NCBI GenBank assembly: GCA_964472545.1 | Contig: CAYYNP010000186.1 | Location: 1 to 20,081 of the forward strand | DNA: 20,081 nt | Origin: CAYYNP01 sp964472545 | Lineage (GTDB): Bacteria > Planctomycetota > Planctomycetia > Pirellulales > Thermoguttaceae | Direction of reading: 5' to 3' | In this document: positions 1 through 7,110 of the stretch, piece by piece | Layout of the letters: each line of letters starts with the position of its first letter | Position numbering within the stretch: the stretch's first letter is position 1 | Notes under the pieces: generated by a model | The model's database searches: none | Seen by the model: the letters and a program-made list of their open reading frames with translations, nothing else | Told to the model about the DNA's origin: nothing | Program-made: the position numbers and the translations under genes

Positions 1-68
1 CACAACACAGCACGCACACCGCCTTAAAGTCCCCTTACCGCCGACTGCTACACACCCATATCAACCAA

Positions 69-94
69 CCCCCAACTCCCAACCCCGAACTCCC
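69..94 (-). other. Predicted G-quadruplex (minus) / i-motif (plus) just before the cytochrome start
   Basis: The plus strand carries C-tracts at 69-73 (five), 78-80 (three), 83-86 (four) and 92-94 (three), separated by 4, 2 and 5 bases. The minus strand therefore meets the usual four-tract G-quadruplex pattern (three or more G, loops of 1-7). It lies 15-40 bases upstream of the ATG at 109, on the template strand of the cytochrome operon. No Shine-Dalgarno sequence is visible before that ATG. The rest of 1-108 is C-rich and nearly G-free, with no gene. Whether it folds in the cell is unknown. Confidence 0.5.
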
Positions 95-108
95 GACTCT
101 CCGCTCCC

Positions 109-3100
109 ATGGCCGCCACCGAAAAGACCTTCTACAACATCAACCGCCTGCACGTGCTGTTCGCTTTCTCGGCGGCGGCGCTGCTGGGCGTCACGGCGTG
201 GATGATCGTGGCCGACCATCGGCGGCCGTGGCGGGAGTATCAGCGGACGTATCGCCAGCAGATCGCGCCGTGGGTCACCCGGGCGTTTGTCCACATCAAC
301 GAGAATGCGGAGTTTCTCGATCGAGAGCAGGAACTCGTGGCGACGTTGGAAGCCAGGCGCGCGGCCGTGCCGAATGACGCGTTGATCGCGCAGTTCCGTG
401 CGGTAATCGAAGAAGACGCCCAGCTTCGTGGCGTGGACACGCCGGATTTCGGGCGTCTCGACACTGCTGCGGAGGCCCTGACCGCCGGGCCGAGTGTCGA
501 AGGCCGTGAGGCTTTGCTCGACGAGTTGCGGGCATTCGTCACGGCCGCCGGACTGCGCGAACGACGGGCGGTCGACCGGCTGCGCGCACGCCGGGCCGAA
601 TTCGACGAGGTTCGCAGCGTCTATGAAGGGGCCGTCGGCGAGGGCGTTGAGGAGTCCCGGTTGGAAACGCTTCAACGGCGTGTGGACGACGCTGCCGAAG
701 AGATCGCTCTGGCCGAAAGCGACACGGAGACGGCCTCCACTCATCGACGTCGGCTCGATCAAGTGCTGGGGGAAATCACCCACGAGGAAGACTCCGCTCG
801 AGAGATGCTCGCCGACCATCGAGCGATGCTCGAACGCCTCCGCCGCACACTCGCCGAACAACAACCGAACGTCGGCAAGCAGTTGCTCGACGCACCGCTG
901 ATCGACGCGCTGGGCCGGCCGCTGGCGATCGAGCAGATCTGGCTGCCCGAGTTGACCCTCGACTACAACTTCACCCGCGTGGCGCGGTTCGACCGTTGCG
1001 TGACGTGTCATCAAGGGATCGACATGCACTTGCGGCTGCTCGGCCCACAGCACGAGTTGTCCGTCAAGATGCGCGCGCCGCCGGAGCGCCCGGAAGACGG
1101 GCAGTCGCTTAAGGACGTCTACGGCTTCGCCTTGGCCGCGGAGGGCATGCTCGAGCCGTCGGCGGTGACGATCGAGAACGTTCTTCCAGATAGCTTGGCG
1201 GTCAGGGCGAGACTCGACGTCGGCGACGTGATCCTCAGCGTGGACGGCAAGCCGATCGATGATGCCGACGCGCTGGCCGAGATGCTGTTGAAAGAGGCCG
1301 AGTGGGGGCAGTTGCTCAGGCTGCAGATCCGCCGCGGCCTGCCCCATCCCTATGCCGCTCATCCCCGCCAGGACCTATACGCAGGTTCGCTCAGTCCCCA
1401 TCCTAAGGCCGAGTTCGGTTGCACGGTCTGCCACGACGGGCAAGGCAGCGCCACCGATTTCGCCTGGGTCTCGCACACGCCGAACGATCCAGAGCAGCGC
1501 AGCGCGTGGCGAGACGAACACGGCTGGTTCGGCAATCCGCATTGGGATTATCCGATGCGGCCGAAGCGGTTCGCGCAGAGCAGTTGCCTGCAATGCCACC
1601 ACGACGTGACGGCGCTCGAGCCCAGCGAGCGATTCCCGGACCCGCCGGCGGCCGATCTGGTGGCCGGGTATCATCTGATCCGCGAGAGCGGTTGTTTCGG
1701 CTGTCACGAAATCCGCGGCGTCGACGATCGTGGTCGACGGATCGGACCGGACATGCGGCTGGAGTCGAACCACCACGAAGTGGCCTTACGGCTGCTGGCC
1801 GACGAAGGTCTGTCCCACAAGCAGCAGGAGAACTTGCGGCGGGTGATCGAGGCGCCCGGTGGCCGCGAGGCGCGCAGCCGGTTGGTGGCTGTGATTCGAG
1901 CCGAGTTGGAAGCCGATGCGTCGTCGGCTGCGCTTGACTTGCGCCCGATGCTCGATTTGCTGTCTGCCGAGGCCCCCCATCCGGGCACGCTGGCCAAGGT
2001 CGGCCCCAGCCTGCACGACGTCTCTCGCCGCTTCGGTGTAGACGTGCTGGTCGATAAGCTCAGCGACCCCGACCATCAGCGAGCCGATACGACGATGCCC
2101 CGGCTGTTCGGCCTGCACGAACATCTCAGCGAGCGGAGTCGAACGGACGCCCAGCGGTTCGAGGCCGTCGAACTCCGTGCCGCCGCCGAGGCCCTGGTGG
2201 CGATCGCCCGGCCGGTGGGTTCCTCCGGTAGAGAGGGGTGGCTGGGGCAAAGCGCAGCGGTGCCCCAGGAAACTGTGCCCCAGGAGACTACTCCCCAGAA
2301 AACCGACGAACCTCCTGGGGCTTCGCTGCGCTCAGCCACCAGCCACCCCGAAGCCAGCCACCCGGCAGCCGTGCTCGAGCGCGGCAAACAGCTATTCGAA
2401 CTCCAAGGATGCCTGGCCTGCCACCGGCACGCCGATTTCGACCAGCACACGCCGACGCAGGGTCCCGACCTGTCCGACAGCTCCGTCAAGTACAACGGCC
2501 CCGACGCCGCCGCCTGGCTGGCCGATTGGATCCGCGATCCGACGGCCCTCTCGCCGCGGACGTGGATGCCCAACGTACAGTTGGAGTCGGCCGTCTCGAC
2601 TACGACGGAAGAGGAGAAGACCGACGAAGACGCGGACGCCGACCAGAGCAACGACTCACCGGGCGAGCCGCCGATCGACCCCGCCGCCGCCATCGCGGCC
2701 TATCTGCTGACGCCGCCAGAAGCGTCGGATGAAACGGAGCGAGCCCCGCTCGAAATCCCGTCGCTGGCTCCGCTGGTCGACGACGACCTGGGCGAACTGG
2801 CCCTGGCCCACCTCAGCAAGAGTTATCCGCGGACGCTGGCCGAGCAGTACTTGGACGAAGGAATTCCCGCGGCGATCGCCGATCGTGTGCCGGGCGATGC
2901 AGCCGCGCTGATCGGCCCCACGACGGACGAGAACCGACGCCAAAAGACGCTTCACTACGTCGGCCTGCGGACGATCCGTAAACGCGGCTGCTACGGCTGC
3001 CACGACGTGCCCGGCTTCGAGACGGACGGCCCGATCGGCCCGGCGCTCGCTGATTGGGGCCGCAAGCAACCGTCGCTGTTGGCCTTCGAGCAAATCAATC

Positions 3101-4605
3101 GATACGTTCACGAAGAAACGCCCGACGAAGGCGACACGCGCCGGGCGTACTTCCTGGCCGCGTTGCGGAAACACCAACGCGAAGGCTTCCTCTGGCAGAA
3201 GCTGCGGGCGCCGCGCAGCTTCGACTACGAAAAGGCCCACAATCGGCCGTTCAACGAGTGGTTGACGATGGCCCGGTTCGATTTCGACGACCGGCAGATC
3301 GAACAGATCGCCACGTTCGTGCTGGGACTGGTGGCCGAGCCGCCGACCGCGCGGTACGTCGACTCCGAGCCCGATCCAAGGCACCTGGCCTTGGTCGAAG
3401 GCCGGCGGCTGTTCGAGCAGCACGCCTGCACGACGTGCCACTTGATGGAATTGCCGCGTTGGACCGTCGACTTCGATATCCAACAGCCGGAGGGATTCTT
3501 CGAGGATCTCAACCTGCCGTACGCGGTGGAAGACTTCGAGTTCCTCGACGGCACGCTCAGCGAAGACGACGTGGCCGACATCGAAGATACCTGGGACGAG
3601 GGCGGGCGTTTTCAAGTCGAGTTGACCGGCATGCCGCGACTCGACGCCAAGGGCAACCTCCGGGCCGACGAGTACGAAGACTACGACGGCAACCTGTTCG
3701 AGTTCTACACGTTCTCACTCTGGCAGCCGGCCAGCTTGGGCGGCCATCGTTGGGCGGTCCCCGGGAAGTCGCGATACGTGCTGGTGCCCGACGGGCAACT
3801 GGACAACTACCGGCTCGATATGCAGCCGTCCGTCGGTGGTGAGTTTGCGCGGCTGGTCTACCCGGCCGCGCTGGCCGAGGTCCGCCGCGTCGGAGCGGTC
3901 ATCAACGCCGATGCCGGAGAGCAAGCCTGGGGTTGGCTCCCGCCGGTGTTGATCGGCGAAGGGGCCAAGGTCCGGCTCGCGTGGCTGGCCGACTATCTGG
4001 CCAATCCACGCGAGATTCGGCCGGCGGCCGTGCTGCGGATGCCGAAATACCGCTTCACGCCGAGCGAGGCGAGCCACTTGGCCGTGTATCTCGCCTCGAT
4101 TACCGGCGGCGGCGATCCGGATCTCGACCCGAAAGATGAAGATACGGGATACGCCGATCCGCCCAGCCCCGAGGAAACTGCCCGCCAGCAAAGCATGGAC
4201 GCCGCCATGAAGCTCATCCGGCAGAAGCAACTCGATTGCGCAAGTTGCCATCGGATCGGCAGTTACAGCCCCGGCGAAGGGATCAAGTCGACGCTCGGCC
4301 CGAACCTGGTCAACGCCGGCCCGCGATTGCGTGCGGACTACCTCCGTCGCTGGATCGCCAACCCGAAAGCCGTGTTGCCCTACACCCGCATGACGCCCGG
4401 TTTCCACCCCACGGGCGAGGCCCCCGGACAAGACGTCTTCCCCGGCACGGGCCTCGAGCAACTCGACGCAGTGCGTGATTTGTTGTTACACTATGATTGG
4501 TATATGAGTTGGACCGCCAGCCGCGAATTGATCGAATCGGCCGACGCCGCACCGGCGGGCGGGTCCCCCAGTCCTGAGCAGCCTGGTCCTCTGGAGAGCA
4601 ACTAG
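109..4605 (+). CDS. Eight-haem membrane-anchored c-type cytochrome with PDZ domain
   Basis: This 1498-residue electron-transfer protein is probably anchored in the inner membrane and faces outward. An N-terminal span (about 15-35) is followed by a charged, probably coiled-coil region (about 150-255). Eight CxxCH haem sites begin at Cys297, 438, 493, 529, 768, 961, 1107 and 1377. A PDZ domain (about 330-410, with a VGDVILSVDGKPI core) lies between haems 1 and 2. Candidate distal Met ligands are M820, M1311 and M1428. The span followed by 'WMIVADHRRPWREYQR' resembles planctomycete cytochromes that I associate with bc-type or alternative complexes; that role is inferred. Two linkers look foreign to the fold: 703-755 comes from a palindromic repeat, and 823-858 is acidic. 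The haem-7 domain is enlarged by about 170 residues, part of it acidic (1130-1165). The ATG lacks a Shine-Dalgarno but gives a clean membrane anchor. The stop overlaps the next start by one base. Confidence 0.95.
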   Translation: MAATEKTFYNINRLHVLFAFSAAALLGVTAWMIVADHRRPWREYQRTYRQQIAPWVTRAFVHINENAEFLDREQELVATLEARRAAVPNDALIAQFRAVIEEDAQLRGVDTPDFGRLDTAAEALTAGPSVEGREALLDELRAFVTAAGLRERRAVDRLRARRAEFDEVRSVYEGAVGEGVEESRLETLQRRVDDAAEEIALAESDTETASTHRRRLDQVLGEITHEEDSAREMLADHRAMLERLRRTLAEQQPNVGKQLLDAPLIDALGRPLAIEQIWLPELTLDYNFTRVARFDRCVTCHQGIDMHLRLLGPQHELSVKMRAPPERPEDGQSLKDVYGFALAAEGMLEPSAVTIENVLPDSLAVRARLDVGDVILSVDGKPIDDADALAEMLLKEAEWGQLLRLQIRRGLPHPYAAHPRQDLYAGSLSPHPKAEFGCTVCHDGQGSATDFAWVSHTPNDPEQRSAWRDEHGWFGNPHWDYPMRPKRFAQSSCLQCHHDVTALEPSERFPDPPAADLVAGYHLIRESGCFGCHEIRGVDDRGRRIGPDMRLESNHHEVALRLLADEGLSHKQQENLRRVIEAPGGREARSRLVAVIRAELEADASSAALDLRPMLDLLSAEAPHPGTLAKVGPSLHDVSRRFGVDVLVDKLSDPDHQRADTTMPRLFGLHEHLSERSRTDAQRFEAVELRAAAEALVAIARPVGSSGREGWLGQSAAVPQETVPQETTPQKTDEPPGASLRSATSHPEASHPAAVLERGKQLFELQGCLACHRHADFDQHTPTQGPDLSDSSVKYNGPDAAAWLADWIRDPTALSPRTWMPNVQLESAVSTTTEEEKTDEDADADQSNDSPGEPPIDPAAAIAAYLLTPPEASDETERAPLEIPSLAPLVDDDLGELALAHLSKSYPRTLAEQYLDEGIPAAIADRVPGDAAALIGPTTDENRRQKTLHYVGLRTIRKRGCYGCHDVPGFETDGPIGPALADWGRKQPSLLAFEQINRYVHEETPDEGDTRRAYFLAALRKHQREGFLWQKLRAPRSFDYEKAHNRPFNEWLTMARFDFDDRQIEQIATFVLGLVAEPPTARYVDSEPDPRHLALVEGRRLFEQHACTTCHLMELPRWTVDFDIQQPEGFFEDLNLPYAVEDFEFLDGTLSEDDVADIEDTWDEGGRFQVELTGMPRLDAKGNLRADEYEDYDGNLFEFYTFSLWQPASLGGHRWAVPGKSRYVLVPDGQLDNYRLDMQPSVGGEFARLVYPAALAEVRRVGAVINADAGEQAWGWLPPVLIGEGAKVRLAWLADYLANPREIRPAAVLRMPKYRFTPSEASHLAVYLASITGGGDPDLDPKDEDTGYADPPSPEETARQQSMDAAMKLIRQKQLDCASCHRIGSYSPGEGIKSTLGPNLVNAGPRLRADYLRRWIANPKAVLPYTRMTPGFHPTGEAPGQDVFPGTGLEQLDAVRDLLLHYDWYMSWTASRELIESADAAPAGGSPSPEQPGPLESN
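2235..2349. repeat. Palindromic repeat inserted in frame in the cytochrome gene
   Basis: The left arm (2235-2270) and right arm (2313-2349) are inverted copies. They share three perfectly complementary 9-base blocks, including cgctgcgct and agccacccc, separated by short mismatched patches. Between the arms lie three 15-base direct repeats starting at 2261, 2276 and 2291. The element is translated as the low-complexity linker 703-755 between haems 4 and 5 and contains no stop. It looks like a non-autonomous MITE or REP-type insertion tolerated in a flexible linker. Confidence 0.75.
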
Positions 4606-4607
4606 TG
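4593..4607 (+). promoter_or_regulatory. Shine-Dalgarno and overlapping GTG start of the cupredoxin-like gene
   Basis: GGAG at 4593-4596 lies 8 bases before a GTG at 4605-4607. The last base of the upstream TAG (4603-4605) is the first base of the GTG, so the two genes are probably translationally coupled. This start gives a complete twin-arginine signal, which supports it. Confidence 0.75.
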
Positions 4608-5411
4608 ACACGTAGAATCAACCGACGCCAATTTGTCGCCAAGGCATCCGTTGCCGGGGCGTCCGCCGCCGCCATCGCCGCCGGACTGAGCCTTCCGTCG
4701 TTCACCCGCGCCAACGCCCCGGCCTTCGGCGACCTCACCGGCCGGCTCGTTTACGACGGCACCGCACCGGAACGCAAGAAACTGAAGGTCGACAAAGACG
4801 TCGAGTGCTGTGGCAAGTTCGATATCCGCGACGAAACGCTGATGGTCGGCGAAGACGGCGGGCTGGCCAACGTCTTTATCTATGTCCGCACGCGTGGCGT
4901 CGAGGTCTGTCCGGAATTGGTCGACGCCGTCGAAGAGCGGATAACGCTGGACAACCGCGACTGCATCTTCATGCCCCACTGCATGACGATCTGGTTCGAC
5001 AAGCAAGAGTTCTACACCGTCAACTCCGACCCGGTGGCCCAGAACATCGCCTTCTCGCCGCTGGGCGACGTGCCGATCAACGTGGTGATTCCCGTCGACG
5101 GCGACGCCACGCACAAGTTCGGCCGCAAGCAGACCCGCCCCGTGCCGATCGCCTGCAACTACCATCCCTGGGAAAGCGCCCATATCCTGCCGCTGGACCA
5201 TCCGTACGCGGCGGTCACGGCGGCGGACGGGACCTTCACGATCCCTAAGCTGCCGGCCGGCGAGTTGGAGTTCCAGGTTTGGCAAGAGCGGATCGGTTAC
5301 TTGGAAACCGACCAATGGGCCCGCGGACGGATCGCGATGACCATCAAGCCGGGCACGAACGACCTGGGCACGGTCAAGATCGATCCGGCCTGTCTGGTCA
5401 AAGAAGAATAG
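4605..5411 (+). CDS. Tat-exported cupredoxin-like protein (methylamine-utilisation-like family)
   Basis: This 268-residue protein begins with a twin-arginine signal (NRRQF at 6-10, then an Ala-rich hydrophobic stretch to about 30 and a likely cut near 38). It should therefore be exported folded. The mature part is beta-rich. C184-x2-H187-P-W, followed by an 'AADGTFTIPKLPAGE' beta-sandwich segment, is the pattern of planctomycete cupredoxin-like proteins often labelled 'methylamine utilisation protein'. H125 in MPHCMTIW may be a further ligand. Where I expect His in the NSDPVxHN motif there is Gln146, and where I expect the axial Met after HPW there is Glu190, so a standard type 1 copper site looks incomplete. 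Several Cys (68, 69, 102, 120, 126, 184, 263) could form disulphides. It sits between two cytochrome genes and is likely a soluble electron-transfer or structural partner. Carboxypeptidase-regulatory-like folds are an alternative label. Confidence 0.85.
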   Translation: MTRRINRRQFVAKASVAGASAAAIAAGLSLPSFTRANAPAFGDLTGRLVYDGTAPERKKLKVDKDVECCGKFDIRDETLMVGEDGGLANVFIYVRTRGVEVCPELVDAVEERITLDNRDCIFMPHCMTIWFDKQEFYTVNSDPVAQNIAFSPLGDVPINVVIPVDGDATHKFGRKQTRPVPIACNYHPWESAHILPLDHPYAAVTAADGTFTIPKLPAGELEFQVWQERIGYLETDQWARGRIAMTIKPGTNDLGTVKIDPACLVKEE

Positions 5412-5426
5412 GAGCGGGCTCTGAGA

Positions 5427-6587
5427 TTGTTACGGCGTCGGAACGTCGCTTTGCTCGGACACGCGGTGGCGGCGTGCGCCGTGTTCTTCGTTGGCGGATG
5501 CACTTCGGAACCGCCCGTGTTTCGGCTGAATCTCGAAGGACGCGACGCGGCAAAAGTCGGCCCGGAGCAGCGCAAGGCGATCGCCGAGCCGTTGGGGCAA
5601 CTCTTCGGCACGCCGGACAAGCCGACCGCGCCCGACGGCACGCCGCTCGATCCGGCCCGACTGAAGACCGCCGCCGGGCCGAACCGCTCCGACGTCGACG
5701 GCAACCCGCAGGGCCTCTATCGCCGGCACTGTGCGACCTGTCACGGCATCTCCGGCGACGGCGCGGGACCTGCCGCCGCGGCGCTCGGTCCGTATCCCCG
5801 CGACTTCCGCAGCGGCACGTATAAGTACACCTCGACGTACACCTCGCACGTCAGCGGCGGCGCCCCCGCCCGAGCCGACGTCGAGCGGATCCTCGTAAGC
5901 GGCATGCCCGCGTCCGCCATGCCTTCCTTCGAGCGCTTGCCCGAGGGGCAACTCGACGCCCTGGTCGACTACGTCACGTATCTCAGCATCCGCGGCCAAA
6001 CGGAGTTGCTCTTCGTGGAATACGTGGTCAGCGAGGACGAGTATCCGTTGGATGCCGACGTGATCCTCGACGAGCAGGAGTACGTCGCCGGGCAGTGGGC
6101 CGCGGCCGAGAGGATGGTCGTCGAGCAGTCCGAGGCCGAGGCTCAGATGCCGCCGATCGACACGCCGGAGTTGCTCGAAGCGTCGATCGCCCGAGGTCGT
6201 GAACTCTACCTGAGCGAAAACGGCCGTTGCTTCAGTTGCCATGGGCGCGAGGGCGACGGCGTCCCCGACGAGGGCGACGACGACGAACCGTCGGAACTCT
6301 ACGACGACTGGAACAAGGGCAAGCAGGGCGCCTCGCCGACCGAAACCGAAAAGCTGGCCATGCAGTACCGGCTCCCGCTGGTGGCGGTCCGCCCCCGCGA
6401 CTTCACCGCCGGCGTCTTCCGCGGCGGCAGCCGCCCGATCGACGTCTACTGGCGGATCCACGTCGGCATCAAAGGCACCCCCATGCCCGGCGCCGGCCCC
6501 TCACCCGGCGGCGAAAAGCCCGGCGTGCTGAGCCCGGCGGAGATTTGGGACGTGGTCCATTTCGTGCGGGATCTGGCGGGGTTGTAG
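5427..6587 (+). CDS. Di-haem c-type cytochrome lipoprotein
   Basis: This 386-residue protein has a lipoprotein signal (Arg-rich start, hydrophobic core, lipobox FVGGC with Cys25). It should be lipid-anchored outside the cytoplasmic membrane. Haem sites are CATCH (102-106) and CFSCH (268-272). M160 or M165 in the SGMPASAMPSF segment and M353 in GTPMPG are candidate distal ligands for the two domains. An acidic linker (about 200-245) joins the domains. Both follow the mono-haem 'cytochrome c, class I' layout. The start is a TTG at 5427, with GGAG at 5411-5414 twelve bases before it; no other start keeps the signal peptide. The gene begins 15 bases after the cupredoxin-like gene and is the last of the operon in this window. 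A role as electron carrier between the eight-haem protein and an oxidase is inferred. Confidence 0.92.
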   Translation: MLRRRNVALLGHAVAACAVFFVGGCTSEPPVFRLNLEGRDAAKVGPEQRKAIAEPLGQLFGTPDKPTAPDGTPLDPARLKTAAGPNRSDVDGNPQGLYRRHCATCHGISGDGAGPAAAALGPYPRDFRSGTYKYTSTYTSHVSGGAPARADVERILVSGMPASAMPSFERLPEGQLDALVDYVTYLSIRGQTELLFVEYVVSEDEYPLDADVILDEQEYVAGQWAAAERMVVEQSEAEAQMPPIDTPELLEASIARGRELYLSENGRCFSCHGREGDGVPDEGDDDEPSELYDDWNKGKQGASPTETEKLAMQYRLPLVAVRPRDFTAGVFRGGSRPIDVYWRIHVGIKGTPMPGAGPSPGGEKPGVLSPAEIWDVVHFVRDLAGL

Positions 6588-6649
6588 GGCAAACCGACGT
6601 GTCGTTCTTGGTGGAGGGTTACTTGGCATAGGTCCGAGGATCGTGACTT

Positions 6650-6971
6650 GCAGGGCCGTTTACGGCCCTTGGCCGCGAAGCGGTATTAGGCCCGCGCTTT
6701 AGCACGGGTTCACGAGTGCCGTTTCCCCAATCCCTCCGTTTCATCGGTTTCGGGCTCGTTCACGGGCCTTCTCGCTGTTTGGCTTTAGCCGCCAATAAGG
6801 CCCGTTACGCCGTACGCGAATACGGCTGATGCCGCAAACAGCGAGAACCCCCGTAAACGGGGCTCAACACGCTGCGGAGGCAAGAGAGACGTTCGTTGTT
6901 ACACCGCCCAACCCGGCATGAATGCCGGGCCTAATACCGCCTACGGCGGAAAGGGCCATAAATGGCCCTGC
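6650..6971. repeat. Large nested inverted repeat built of paired hairpins (REP/BIME-like)
   Basis: The outer arms, 6650-6710 and 6910-6971, are inverted copies around a conserved spacer, ggcctaataccgc on the right and its complement on the left. Each arm holds three hairpins. Hairpin C is 6652-6658/6663-6669 on the left and 6952-6958/6963-6969 on the right. Hairpin B is 6673-6676/6680-6683 and 6937-6941/6945-6949. Hairpin A is about 6691-6708 and 6912-6929. Paired positions differ between arms in compensating ways. Inside lies a perfect 12-base inverted pair (6769-6780 with 6836-6847) that encloses a 6-base hairpin (6809-6814/6821-6826). Family membership is inferred from form. Confidence 0.75.
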
Positions 6972-7033
6972 TGCCGGCTATGTCGCCACACGTTAGAACA
7001 CGTCGTCGCAACCGGAGATGTGTAGAACAACAA

Positions 7034-7075
7034 GGGCGTTGCCCCAGGCTACGGTGAGACTTGGCCTTTGGCCAA
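7034..7075. repeat. Two small adjacent hairpins
   Basis: gggc/gccc at 7034-7037/7041-7044 and a perfect 6-base stem ttggcc/ggccaa at 7061-7066/7070-7075 follow the large inverted repeat. On the minus strand the first contains ctggggcaa, which also occurs in the palindrome inside the cytochrome gene. The stretch may be a piece of a dispersed repeat or part of the transcription end of the minus-strand operon. Confidence 0.45.
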
Positions 7076-7090
7076 ACAGAAGACACCGGA

Positions 7091-7107
7091 CACGACCGCC
7101 GGTCGTG
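7091..7107 (-). terminator. Hairpin just past the end of the toroid-protein gene
   Basis: A perfect 7-base stem (7091-7097/7101-7107, cacgacc/ggtcgtg, 3-base loop) begins 4 bases beyond the stop codon of the minus-strand gene ending at 7111. There is no T-tract after it, so it may act as a transcript-end stabiliser or a weak terminator. Confidence 0.5.
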
Positions 7108-7110
7108 GCT

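Larger units (their letters stand above)
6588..7110. other. Gene-free convergent intergenic region made of palindromes
   Basis: No open frame here has a plausible start, codon use or domain. The stretch lies between two convergent genes and is occupied by the nested inverted repeat at 6650-6971 and hairpins at 7034-7044, 7061-7075 and 7091-7107. No transposase fragment is visible. Confidence 0.8.

Noticed and set aside
28..36. agtcccctt shared between the window start and the opposite strand near 20063-20072
   Set aside because: A 9-base match is easily expected by chance in 20 kb on two strands.
61..1362. 433-residue open frame on the minus strand opposite the cytochrome gene
   Set aside because: The opposite frame has haem motifs and a membrane anchor; this one shows only composition-driven residues.
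6588..7110. Insertion sequence
   Set aside because: No transposase or fragment of one is present; the palindromes alone fit a REP/BIME or MITE-type repeat better.
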